This document shows positions 7,235 to 14,126 of a DNA stretch of 20,381 nt, one piece after another. Position numbers and translations under genes: made by a program. Origin of the DNA: an uncultured Clostridia bacterium (GTDB lineage Bacteria; Bacillota; Clostridia; Oscillospirales; Ruminococcaceae). Under the pieces are notes generated by a model that worked only from the letters and a program-made list of their open reading frames with translations, was not told the DNA's origin and did no database searches. The first letter of the stretch is position 1. Each line of letters starts with the position of its first letter. Where the stretch lies: contig CALCUE010000046.1 in NCBI GenBank assembly GCA_937906945.1, forward strand, positions 1 through 20,381, written 5' to 3'.

Positions 7235-8203
7235 GTGAAAATTGAAGATTTATCGTTTGCTTTACCTAATGCAACTATAAATGAAAAAGATTTCAATTTA
7301 GAAAGATGGCGGCAAGAAAATCCGATGGATTATTTTAAAGCTTTATATCTGGTTTTGTCATCACCCAGTCAAATTAAAGGCTTACCAAAAGTAGAGGCGA
7401 TGAATGAATCTTTTTTAGCGATTTATAGAGTAACAAGATTGTATATTCCGAATGTTCTTTATAAATATTACTCATTGACAGACGATTGTTCTTTAAACGA
7501 AAAGAAATTTACCACATTAAAAAATAAAAAAATCTTCATGTCGGATATTAAGGATTTTAATGATCCATTTGATGGAAAAGCATTTTTTTATAATCCAAAT
7601 GAATTGAAAGAAATAAAATATTTAGTCCCATACAATGGACAACTTATTGATGATTTTTCAACATATATTAAAGGTGCGGCTTTGACAGAGAATGATGAAA
7701 ATTGTATGCCAATGTGGGCTCATTATGCTAACAACCATCGAGGATTTTGCGTTGCATACGATATGAAAGATCCAAATAATAATGTGTTGTATAGTTGTAC
7801 TTTTCCGATTCAATATACTGCTGAACGTGTTGATATTACAAGCTTCATAAAAGAATATGCAGAAATGATTGAAGCGGAGGTTGATAAACAAACGGCACAG
7901 GGGGAAAAAGTAGTTAAAATAAAGGATATATCACTTATATATACGGCACAATTTTTATATAATGTGAAGCAATTTACATGGAGGTATGAAAAAGAATTTA
8001 GGTGTACTATAGGCGCAACAGCGCCAGAAATGCCATACATCAATGCGGTACCTAAGACAATTTATATTGGAATGAATTGCAGTCAAGATAACAAACGAAA
8101 ACTGTTAGATATTGCGAAATCGTTATCCATACCAATATATCAAATGAATTTCGACAATTTTTCTGAGAACTATTCTTTAGAAAAAACGCTTTATCGACAG
8201 TAA
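7235..8203 (+). CDS. DUF2971 domain-containing protein
   Basis: The protein has 322 residues and no known activity. The family marks are visible: Y-K-Y-Y-S at 76-80, F-N-D-P-F-D at 108-113, M-W-A-H-Y-A-N-N-H-R-G-F-C-V-A-Y-D at 160-176, and W-R-Y-E-K-E-F-R at 249-256. The first 70 residues have no family feature that I recognise. There is no signal peptide or membrane helix, so it should be cytoplasmic. It starts at GTG with AGGAG 6 nt upstream, 1 nt after the methyltransferase stop, so the two are almost certainly co-translated. It is the most AT-rich gene of the window (about 26% GC in three lines counted by hand). The pairing suggests a role connected with phage defence, but that is inference. 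Confidence 0.85.
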   Translation: MKIEDLSFALPNATINEKDFNLERWRQENPMDYFKALYLVLSSPSQIKGLPKVEAMNESFLAIYRVTRLYIPNVLYKYYSLTDDCSLNEKKFTTLKNKKIFMSDIKDFNDPFDGKAFFYNPNELKEIKYLVPYNGQLIDDFSTYIKGAALTENDENCMPMWAHYANNHRGFCVAYDMKDPNNNVLYSCTFPIQYTAERVDITSFIKEYAEMIEAEVDKQTAQGEKVVKIKDISLIYTAQFLYNVKQFTWRYEKEFRCTIGATAPEMPYINAVPKTIYIGMNCSQDNKRKLLDIAKSLSIPIYQMNFDNFSENYSLEKTLYRQ

Positions 8204-8235
8204 AAGGCGGCGGGAAAAATCCCGCCGCCTTTTTT
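8202..8235. terminator. Bidirectional terminator at the right edge of the AT-rich island
   Basis: GGCGGCGGGA (8206-8215) pairs perfectly with TCCCGCCGCC (8220-8229) over an AAAA loop, followed by six T on the + strand and preceded by A residues that give T on the minus strand. It lies between the convergent DUF2971 and U32-like genes and runs into the stop codon of the latter. Confidence 0.9.
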
Positions 8236-9127
8236 AGAACAAATCCAGCATGCTGTCCAGATAGATGGCCTCCCGGACGGCAAGGTGGTATTCGGGCTTC
8301 GTCAGGTAGTAAAGCAGAAATTCCAGCAGGATGGCGCTGCCGAGGCCCCGTCCCTCGATCTTGAACTGAGAAAAGCCGAGAGGGAGATAGACGTTTTGAA
8401 TGTCGTTAATGCCGATGAAGCCGGGGTTTTTCATGGCGTGGGAAAAGCGGTAGCCGAAAGCGCCGTCCGGCGCGGCGCAGCGGTGGTCCGGCACGTCTTC
8501 GCCGAGGATCTGGCGGCTGACCGTTTCGTAGCAGGCTTTTCGCTCCGTACAGCCGAACCAGCAGTCCTCGTTGCAGAGGAATTCCACCTTGTTTTTCTGT
8601 TCGGGGGAAAGGGAGGAAAGCCGGTCAAAGGCTTTGTTGAGGCGGAAATCCGGCACCACGAAGCGGAAATCCTTCCGGTCGAGTTCCGCCGAAAAATCGT
8701 CGAAGTCCGTCAGCACCTTGGTGGTGGAGGAGACGAAATAGAGCCCCGGAAAGGCGGTTTTGAGGTAGTCGAGCAGAAGGTCCGAATGGACGATGACGCC
8801 GTTTTCGCCGCTTTTTTCGAAAAGGGCGCAAAGGGCATTGCATTTTTCGTCGGAAAGATGCTCCTTTTGAAGCAGGGAGTTGGAAAAGGTGAGGCAGGCG
8901 GAAATTTTGTAGTCCCGCAGAAGGGCGAGGACGTCTTCGGGGTCGGCGGTTCCCGTTCCGATCCGACCACCGCCCCAGATACAGTTTTCCGGCGCGCCGT
9001 AGATCGAGCCGATCTCGCACCAGTCGTAAAAATACTCCCGGTGTTCCCGCCAAAGGGGCAGGAAAACTTGATAGAAATCGTAAAACTCAAAAAGGCCGGG
9101 AAGGTGATAGACGGCGGTTCTTTCCAT
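8234..9127 (-). CDS. U32-peptidase-like protein with a cysteine cluster
   Basis: The protein has 297 residues. A relation to the U32 peptidase group is suggested by F-K-I-E-G-R-G at 255-261, which resembles the K-I-E-G-R segment of that group, and by its barrel-like alternation of strands and helices. Five cysteines fall in a compact set: C185, C189, C193, C199 and C217. That arrangement could hold an iron-sulfur cluster, as in the U32-like proteins UbiU and UbiV, though the spacing is not identical. It is shorter than collagenase-type U32 proteins. The start has AGGAG 10 nt upstream and a promoter at 9183-9211. It is transcribed away from spoIIID and towards the defence island. The substrate is unknown. 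Confidence 0.65.
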   Translation of the reverse strand: MERTAVYHLPGLFEFYDFYQVFLPLWREHREYFYDWCEIGSIYGAPENCIWGGGRIGTGTADPEDVLALLRDYKISACLTFSNSLLQKEHLSDEKCNALCALFEKSGENGVIVHSDLLLDYLKTAFPGLYFVSSTTKVLTDFDDFSAELDRKDFRFVVPDFRLNKAFDRLSSLSPEQKNKVEFLCNEDCWFGCTERKACYETVSRQILGEDVPDHRCAAPDGAFGYRFSHAMKNPGFIGINDIQNVYLPLGFSQFKIEGRGLGSAILLEFLLYYLTKPEYHLAVREAIYLDSMLDLF

Positions 9128-9182
9128 GGCGGCGGTGTCTCCTTTGCGTTTCGTTTCGATTTTTGCAAAGCGGTTTTTGCCC

Positions 9183-9211
9183 AGTATACTCCAATCGGAC
9201 GGATTTTACAA
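9183..9211 (-). promoter_or_regulatory. Sigma-A promoter of the U32-like gene
   Basis: On the minus strand TTGTAA (9206-9211) and TATACT (9183-9188) are 17 nt apart, about 56 nt upstream of the start codon. Confidence 0.6.
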
Positions 9212-9227
9212 GCGGGTTTTTGCTTTC

Positions 9228-9256
9228 GCATATTTTGTCCCGGTTTTCCATATCTT
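9228..9256 (+). promoter_or_regulatory. Sigma-E-like sporulation promoter of spoIIID
   Basis: GCATATT (9228-9234) fits the sigma-E -35 consensus KMATATT. After 14 nt, CATATCTT (9249-9256) fits the -10 consensus CATACAHT at six of eight positions. It ends 34 nt before the GTG start of spoIIID, which is under sigma-E control in Bacillus subtilis. Confidence 0.55.
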
Positions 9257-9290
9257 TTCTACTAACCTTTTTAGGAAAGGGGGCGGAAAA

Positions 9291-9563
9291 GTGAAGGGAC
9301 TTCCGGAAGAGCGGGCGGTGCGCGCGGCGGAATATATCGTGGAGACGAAAGCGACGGTGCGCGCGGCGGCGAAGCGCTTCGGCGTCAGCAAAAGCACCGT
9401 GCACAAGGACGTTTCGGAGCGGCTTTCGAGGATCGACGGGGCGTTATACCGGGAAGTGAAACAGATTTTGGAGCAAAACAAACAGGAACGGCACCTTCGT
9501 GGCGGCGAAGCCACGAAGCGGAAATATGAAAAACAGCGGACGGAAACGAAAGTTTCGGAATAA
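9291..9563 (+). CDS. spoIIID: Stage III sporulation protein D, mother-cell transcription regulator
   Basis: The protein has 90 residues. SpoIIID is a small DNA-binding regulator of the mother cell that works after sigma-E to switch genes on or off and to help produce sigma-K. Almost the whole protein is recognisable: A-E-Y-I-V-E-T-K-A-T-V-R at the start, the helix-turn-helix A-A-A-K-R-F-G-V-S-K-S-T-V-H-K-D at about 24-39, and the C-terminal hallmark R-H-L-R-G-G-E-A-T-K-R-K-Y. The start is GTG at 9291 with a GGGGG-type ribosome binding site 7 nt upstream; the open frame further upstream crosses the promoter. This gene is the best evidence that the organism makes spores. The basic tail of about ten residues beyond the family core is unremarkable. 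Confidence 0.97.
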   Translation: MKGLPEERAVRAAEYIVETKATVRAAAKRFGVSKSTVHKDVSERLSRIDGALYREVKQILEQNKQERHLRGGEATKRKYEKQRTETKVSE

Positions 9564-9566
9564 GCG

Positions 9567-9606
9567 CCGCCTCCCGGTCAAAAATAGAACGGGAGGCGGT
9601 TTTTTT
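9567..9606 (+). terminator. spoIIID terminator hairpin containing the next gene's ribosome binding site
   Basis: CCGCCTCCCG (9567-9576) pairs perfectly with CGGGAGGCGG (9590-9599) over a 13-nt loop and is followed by seven T. The right arm includes GGAGG (9592-9596), which is spaced 8 nt before the TTG start of the next gene. Confidence 0.85.
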
Positions 9607-10453
9607 GAAGGGACGGATCTTTTCCCTGGCGTTCGCCGTGGGGTTCGTGGCGCTTTTTATCCTTTCGTCAGCGCTTACTTATTTTTGGGTGAAAAACCGA
9701 AACGTGGCGGCGACGCCGAAGCCGGAGGCGGCGGAGCCGCTCTATCTTTCCACGCCGAAGGCGGTGTTTTTGCTGGTGTTCACCGGCGGGGACGAAGCGG
9801 GACCGTTCAGCCTGGTGGCGTTGGACGGCGAAGCGGGACGGATCCCGGTGTTCAGCTTTTCCGGTGACACGATCTTTTCGGAACAGAGCGAGCGGGTCAC
9901 CGCCGGGGAGCTTTTCCGGCGGCTTTCGGCGGAAGGATTTACCGGCGCGGTGGAAAAGGAACTTTCCGTCGAGATCGCCGGCTATTTTTTCTGGGACGCC
10001 GAAAGCGCCGAGCGGATCTTGGCCAAAACCGGCACCTTTGATTACCACCTGCAAAAGCCCCTGCGGTACAAAAAAGACGACCGGACGGTGGACCTTGCCG
10101 CCGGGACGCAGAACATGACGGCCAAAAAACTGGTGGACGTCATCACGGCGCCGATTTTTACGGAAACGGAACGCTCGGACCTTACCTCACGGCTTCTGGC
10201 CGCCTTTTTTGAACGGCGGCTGCGCCGCTTTTTACCCCAAAGCGGCGACCTTTACGAAACGCTGACCGGCAGCACCGAAACGGACGTTTCGGCGCTGGAC
10301 AAGGGGCGGTATCAGGACATTTTCGAGGTGTTGGCGAAGAAAAAAAGCCCGGTGGCAAGCCACGTGACCTGCGACACCGAAAAAGAGGAAGAATCGGGGC
10401 AGCTTTGGTTTTCGTCCCAAAGCCGGGATCGGGTGAAAAAATATTTCCGGTAG
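9605..10453 (+). CDS. Membrane-anchored protein with a divergent LCP-like domain
   Basis: The protein has 282 residues. Residues 5-27 form a single membrane anchor with a short basic N-terminus, placing the rest outside the cell. The segment F-L-L-V-F-T-G-G-D ... F-S-L-V-A-L-D-G-E-A-G-R-I-P-V-F-S-F-S-G-D-T at about 55-88 resembles the opening of LytR-CpsA-Psr (LCP) domains, which attach polymers to peptidoglycan. The arginine-rich catalytic pattern of active LCP enzymes is missing, so it may be a degenerate or scaffolding member; the assignment is tentative. Translation starts at TTG 9605; the GGAGG 8 nt upstream is inside the spoIIID terminator stem. The position after spoIIID hints at a sporulation link. 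Confidence 0.55.
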   Translation: MKGRIFSLAFAVGFVALFILSSALTYFWVKNRNVAATPKPEAAEPLYLSTPKAVFLLVFTGGDEAGPFSLVALDGEAGRIPVFSFSGDTIFSEQSERVTAGELFRRLSAEGFTGAVEKELSVEIAGYFFWDAESAERILAKTGTFDYHLQKPLRYKKDDRTVDLAAGTQNMTAKKLVDVITAPIFTETERSDLTSRLLAAFFERRLRRFLPQSGDLYETLTGSTETDVSALDKGRYQDIFEVLAKKKSPVASHVTCDTEKEEESGQLWFSSQSRDRVKKYFR

Positions 10454-10496
10454 AGGCTTTCTGAAAATCTTAAAAAAACCTTAAAGATTCAGCCGA

Positions 10497-10525
10497 TTGT
10501 TTCTTAAAGGAGATTTCGGTAAACT
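10497..10525 (+). promoter_or_regulatory. Weak sigma-A-like promoter of the glycosyltransferase gene
   Basis: TTGTTT (10497-10502) and TAAACT (10520-10525) are 17 nt apart, 34 nt upstream of the start codon. Both boxes depart from consensus, so this is a candidate only. Confidence 0.35.
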
Positions 10526-10559
10526 GACGGTATGGACAAAATTTCAGGAAGGGGTACCT

Positions 10560-11816
10560 ATGGAATTTCTGAAAACGCTGGATCTTGTGATCGCCGCTCT
10601 CTTTTTTCTTTGTTATTTCTATCAGTTTTTCTATATTCCGGTGGCGGTGCTCAAAAAGGACGAACCTCATAAAGTCCCGAAAAAGCACCGCTTCGCGGTG
10701 CTCATCTGTGCCCGCGACGAGGAAAAGGTCATCGGGGAACTGATCCACAGCATCGACCGCCAGACCTATGACCGCTCGCTGGTTCGCATTTTCGTGATGG
10801 CGGATAACTGCGCCGACCAAACCGCGAGGCTTGCCCGCAACGCCGGCGCTTTGGTTTACGAGCGGCACGATGAAGAGAGGATCGGGAAAGGCTACGCCCT
10901 CGAGGCGCTTTTGAAAAACATCGGGCGGGATTTTCCACGGGACTATTTCGACGGCTTTTTTGTCTTCGACGCCGACAACGTCCTCGACCCCCACTATATC
11001 GAGGAGATGAACCGCGCCTTTTCGGACGGCTTTGATATCATCACCTCCTACCGGAACTCCAAAAACTACGGCGACAACTGGATCTCCGCCGGCTACGCCC
11101 TTTGGTTTCTGAGGGAAAGCCGGTTTCTCAATCACGCGAGGATGAAGCTCGGCACCAGCGCGGCGGTCTCCGGCACCGGGTTCTTTTTCAGCCGGAAGAT
11201 CGCCGAAAAGGACGGCCCCTGGCCCTTCCACCTTCTGACCGAGGACATCGAGTTCACGGTTCATCACGTCCTTGCCGGGGAGCGGATCGCCTATTGCCCG
11301 ACGGCGGTTTTTTATGACGAACAGCCGACCTCGTTCCTCGTTTCGTGGCATCAGCGGGCCCGTTGGGCCAAAGGCTACTGGCAGGTTTTTCAAAAATACG
11401 GCAAAAGCCTGCTTTGCGGCACGCTTCGCGGAAAGTTCGCCTGTTTTGATATGATGATGGCGATCATGCCGGCGGCGATCCTTTCCGTCGCGGACCTTCT
11501 TCTGTATCTGGGACTTTTCGCCACGGCTTTTTTTAGCGACGAAAGTCTTCTTCCGACCCTGCTTTCCTTTCTGGAAAGCGTCGGAAGTATTTATCTGACG
11601 CTGTTTGTGGTGGGCGCTCTGACGACCCTGTCGGAGCGGAAGCAAATTCATACCTCTTCCACAAAAAAAATTTTATACACATTCACTTTCCCACTCTTTA
11701 TGTTTACCTACCTTCCGATCTCGCTGGTCGCCCTTTTTCAGAAAGTGACCTGGAGGCCCATCGCACACAGCGTAACCATGGAAATCCCGGAAGGGGAAAC
11801 AAGGCCCGTTCGATAG
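10560..11816 (+). CDS. Processive family 2 glycosyltransferase, membrane-bound
   Basis: The protein has 418 residues. An N-terminal membrane helix (about 8-30) precedes a GT-A catalytic domain with I-C-A-R-D-E-E at 49-55, the metal-binding D137-A-D139, the acceptor motif T-E-D at 227-229 and Q-R-A-R-W at 265-269. The QxxRW motif is typical of processive enzymes such as cellulose, chitin and poly-N-acetylglucosamine synthases. Three or four further helices lie between 297 and 395. It probably polymerises or exports a cell-surface sugar, but no polysaccharide operon surrounds it and the donor cannot be named. The ATG at 10560 has AAGGGG upstream and starts just before the first helix. The stop codon lies within the loop of its terminator. 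Confidence 0.9.
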   Translation: MEFLKTLDLVIAALFFLCYFYQFFYIPVAVLKKDEPHKVPKKHRFAVLICARDEEKVIGELIHSIDRQTYDRSLVRIFVMADNCADQTARLARNAGALVYERHDEERIGKGYALEALLKNIGRDFPRDYFDGFFVFDADNVLDPHYIEEMNRAFSDGFDIITSYRNSKNYGDNWISAGYALWFLRESRFLNHARMKLGTSAAVSGTGFFFSRKIAEKDGPWPFHLLTEDIEFTVHHVLAGERIAYCPTAVFYDEQPTSFLVSWHQRARWAKGYWQVFQKYGKSLLCGTLRGKFACFDMMMAIMPAAILSVADLLLYLGLFATAFFSDESLLPTLLSFLESVGSIYLTLFVVGALTTLSERKQIHTSSTKKILYTFTFPLFMFTYLPISLVALFQKVTWRPIAHSVTMEIPEGETRPVR

Positions 11817-11834
11817 AACGGGCCTTGTTTTTTG
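11798..11834 (+). terminator. Terminator of the glycosyltransferase gene
   Basis: A perfect 14-bp stem (11798-11811 with 11816-11829) closes a GATA loop and runs into T residues. The TAG stop of the gene (11814-11816) lies in the loop, so translating ribosomes would cover the stem. Confidence 0.9.
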
Positions 11835-11839
11835 TTCCC

Positions 11840-11868
11840 TTGCCAAACCGGATCGAATCCTTTATAAT
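11840..11868 (+). promoter_or_regulatory. Sigma-A promoter of the six-helix membrane protein gene
   Basis: TTGCCA (11840-11845) and TATAAT (11863-11868) are 17 nt apart, 31 nt before the ATG. The promoter follows directly after the glycosyltransferase terminator. Confidence 0.75.
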
Positions 11869-11899
11869 TGGGATAGAAGAAAAAAGGAGAATCGGTTTT

Positions 11900-12562
11900 A
11901 TGAGTACGTATGAAAAAGAAAATCCGTCCGGTATCACCGGAAATTTTTCCGTGGCGCTCGGGCTTTTTGATTATATCAACCCGATTTTTTACAGCGTCAC
12001 CGTCCTGACGATCCTTATAAAAATGTATGGGGTCATGGCTTCGCTTCCCTACGGCGTTTTCGCCGCGGGCGCTGTTCTTTCGCTGATCTTCGGCTTTTCC
12101 ATCCCGACGGTGAAGCTGATCGTCGGGCTCGGCAAAATGAAATTCAAAATGCCGGTGAACCTGGTTTCCTTCGTCAACACCGGAATTCTGCTTTCCGGTT
12201 CGGCCCTTCTTTCCCACGTTACCGGCATGAAACCGGCGGCGCTTCTGCTTCTTTTACTGGGCGCGGCGGCGGTCATCGGCTTTTTGTGGAAAAAGACCGG
12301 GAAATTCAACACCGCCGCCGTTCTGATCGGCGCGGTGGGGTATCTGATGCTCTATGTTTCGCTGATCACCCTTTCCGTCAGAAGCGAAACGGGACTTCCC
12401 ATTTTTCTGTACGCGCTCGCCATCTGGCTTTTCGTGTTTCTGTGCCTGGTCGGAATAAAATCCGACCTCAAAAACGCCAAAGTCCATTGGGCCATTGAGA
12501 TCTCCAACGTGGTCTGCCAGTTTTCTGTCGCTCTCGCCACGGTCCTTCTGTTTTTCCGGTAA
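11900..12562 (+). CDS. Unknown integral membrane protein
   Basis: The 220-residue protein has about six membrane helices, roughly at residues 20-40, 45-70, 82-100, 108-126, 135-153 and 162-182, with a possible seventh near 200-218. I recognise no family motif. Hydrophilic loops are short and basic, for example K-K-T-G-K near 130. Start choice is clear: AAAGGAG lies about 10 nt before the ATG at 11900, with a strong promoter upstream, while the open frame further upstream runs through that promoter. It is a single-gene transcript, followed by a T-rich stretch and then the promoter of the DUF362 gene. It could be a transporter-like or sensor-like protein, but nothing in the sequence decides this. 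Confidence 0.75.
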   Translation: MSTYEKENPSGITGNFSVALGLFDYINPIFYSVTVLTILIKMYGVMASLPYGVFAAGAVLSLIFGFSIPTVKLIVGLGKMKFKMPVNLVSFVNTGILLSGSALLSHVTGMKPAALLLLLLGAAAVIGFLWKKTGKFNTAAVLIGAVGYLMLYVSLITLSVRSETGLPIFLYALAIWLFVFLCLVGIKSDLKNAKVHWAIEISNVVCQFSVALATVLLFFR

Positions 12563-12570
12563 TTTTTTTC

Positions 12571-12600
12571 TTGCCAAATTCTGTGAAAAGCGGGTATAAT
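12571..12600 (+). promoter_or_regulatory. Sigma-A promoter of the DUF362 gene
   Basis: TTGCCA (12571-12576) and TATAAT (12595-12600) are 18 nt apart, 37 nt before the ATG of the DUF362 gene. Confidence 0.7.
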
Positions 12601-12637
12601 ACAAGGCGGAAGGTTTTATGAAACGGAGGAGACGCTT

Positions 12638-13636
12638 ATGAAAGAGAAAAAAGCCGCCACCGGCGGTGAACGCTATGTACCGATGGAGGAACGGTGTGGC
12701 AACGAATCCATCGTCTATTTTTCCCGGGATCTTTCCGCCGAGGGACTTCGGAAGATGGCGGGTCTTGTTTCCGGCAACATCACCGGCAAAGTCGCCGTCA
12801 AGCTCCATACCGGCGAACCCCACGGCCCCAACATCATTCCCGCCGAATGGATCCGGGAAGTGATCGAGAAAGATTTTCCGAAGGCGACCATCGTCGAGAC
12901 CAACACCTTTTATAAAGGCGGCCGCTATACCACCGAACAGCACCGTAAAACGCTGGAGGTCAACGGCTGGACCTTCTGCCCGGTGGATATCATGGACGAG
13001 GAGGGCACGGCCCTTCTGCCCGTCAAGGACGGCAAATGGTTTACGGAAATGTCCGTCGGAAGCCACATGACGAACTACGATTCTCTTCTGGTGCTGACCC
13101 ACTTCAAGGGGCACGCCATGGGCGGTTTCGGCGGCTCCAACAAAAATATCGGAATCGGCTGCGCCGACGGGCGGATCGGCAAAAAGTGGATCCACAGCGG
13201 CGACGGCATCCTTCCGTGGGGCGTCAACCAGGAGGAACTGATGGAGCGGATCACCGAATCGACAAAGTCCGTCATCGACTATTTCGGAAAGAACGTCGCC
13301 TACGTGAACGTTCTGCGGAATATGTCCGTCTCCTGCGACTGCGAGGGCGTTTCCGCCAAACCGGTGGTGACGCCGAACATCGGCATCGTCGCCTCCACCG
13401 ATATTTTAGCGGCGGATCAGGCTTCGGTGGACCTTGTTTACGCGTTGGAGAAAAAGGACCGGGCCGCTTTGGTCAAACGGATCGAAAGCCGCCACGGTCA
13501 CCGTCAGCTCACCTATATGAAGGAGCTCGGCATGGGGTGCGACCGCTATATCCTTATCGACGTGGATAACGGCGGCGTACGGATTTTGCCGAAGGACGCC
13601 GTTTCGGGCGTCGTCCCCTTCGGGGAGGAAAAATAA
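12638..13636 (+). CDS. DUF362 domain-containing protein
   Basis: The protein has 332 residues. The family hallmark H-F-K-G-H-A-M-G-G-F-G-G at 155-166 and N-K-N-I-G-I-G-C-A-D-G-R-I-G-K at about 169-182 are exact in style. Many DUF362 proteins also carry a ferredoxin domain with two 4Fe-4S clusters; here I see no C-x-x-C-x-x-C pattern, so this is a cluster-free member. The biochemical function of the family is not established. GGAGGAG 6 nt before the ATG fixes the start. A seven-codon reading frame overlaps the start codon (12618-12641). The gene has its own promoter and a strong terminator, so it is transcribed alone. Confidence 0.92.
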   Translation: MKEKKAATGGERYVPMEERCGNESIVYFSRDLSAEGLRKMAGLVSGNITGKVAVKLHTGEPHGPNIIPAEWIREVIEKDFPKATIVETNTFYKGGRYTTEQHRKTLEVNGWTFCPVDIMDEEGTALLPVKDGKWFTEMSVGSHMTNYDSLLVLTHFKGHAMGGFGGSNKNIGIGCADGRIGKKWIHSGDGILPWGVNQEELMERITESTKSVIDYFGKNVAYVNVLRNMSVSCDCEGVSAKPVVTPNIGIVASTDILAADQASVDLVYALEKKDRAALVKRIESRHGHRQLTYMKELGMGCDRYILIDVDNGGVRILPKDAVSGVVPFGEEK

Positions 13637-13675
13637 AAAAAGCCCGGCGCTTTATACGGATATTTGTAAAACAAT

Positions 13676-13711
13676 AAACGGCTCGTATCGCAAAGATACG
13701 AGCCGTTTTTG
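13676..13711 (+). terminator. Terminator of the DUF362 gene
   Basis: A perfect 14-bp stem, AAACGGCTCGTATC (13676-13689) with GATACGAGCCGTTT (13695-13708), closes a 5-nt loop and ends in a T run. Confidence 0.92.
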
Positions 13712-13733
13712 TACATGCGGGTTTTGGAAAAAC

Positions 13734-13783
13734 GGCTCCCTTGTGTAAAGGGAGCTGTCAGCGCAGCTGACGGAGGGATTGTT
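13734..13783 (+). repeat. Double-hairpin palindromic repeat, copy 2 (left flank of DUF559 gene)
   Basis: The 50-bp element holds hairpin A, GCTCCCTT (13735-13742) with AAGGGAGC (13748-13755) around GTGTA, and hairpin B, GTCAGC (13757-13762) with GCTGAC (13766-13771). It ends in GGAGGGATTGTT. The last seven codons and the TGA stop of the DUF559 gene lie within it, read from the opposite strand. Confidence 0.9.
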
Positions 13784-14126
13784 TCACCGCAGCGTCAATA
13801 TACTCACAGACTCCGGAAAAATGACTAGCTATTTCATTATTGGGAATCCGTATAACCTTCAAACCGTATTCTTCCAGAAAAGCCGTGCGTTTTGCGTCCT
13901 TTTGCGTCTCGTTCGGTTCATAGTGCTGTGATCCGTCCAACTCAATCACGATTTTTGCTTCCGCGCTGTAAAAGTCGGCGATGTATTTCCCCAACACTTT
14001 CTGACGGGAGAACCGGACAGGATAGGAGCGCAGAAAGTCATACCACAGATGCCGCTCTTCTTTTGTCATTTCTTTTCGCAGCTGTTTGGCCAGCGGCACC
14101 AACTGCTCATTATGCTTCCTCTGCAT
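13758..14126 (-). CDS. DUF559 family endonuclease-like protein (Vsr-related fold)
   Basis: The protein has 122 residues. DUF559 proteins are related to very-short-patch-repair endonucleases. The core is complete: Y-I-A-D-F-Y with D51, then I-E-L-D-G-S-Q-H-Y with E62, D64 and H68, and the closing strand L-K-V-I-R-I-P-N-N-E-I at about 89-99. The N-terminus (A-K-Q-L-R-K-E-M-T-K-E-E-R-H-L-W) is the standard family helix. I chose the ATG at 14126 because GGAGGG (14133-14138) lies 6 nt upstream, inside the right-hand repeat. The C-terminal Q-S-L-R-Q-L-R and stop are encoded by the left-hand repeat. GC content is visibly lower than in the neighbours. It could nick or cut DNA at the repeats, but no activity is proven for this type. 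Confidence 0.9.
   Translation of the reverse strand: MQRKHNEQLVPLAKQLRKEMTKEERHLWYDFLRSYPVRFSRQKVLGKYIADFYSAEAKIVIELDGSQHYEPNETQKDAKRTAFLEEYGLKVIRIPNNEIASHFSGVCEYIDAAVKQSLRQLR

Noticed and set aside
10470..11651. Long open frame (393 codons) on the minus strand opposite the glycosyltransferase
   Set aside because: It is antisense to a gene with complete family motifs, its translation shows no recognisable domain, and GC-rich codon use opens such shadow frames.
12254..13195. Long minus-strand frame opposite the membrane protein and DUF362 genes
   Set aside because: It crosses two clear genes and their promoter, with no ribosome binding site or motif.
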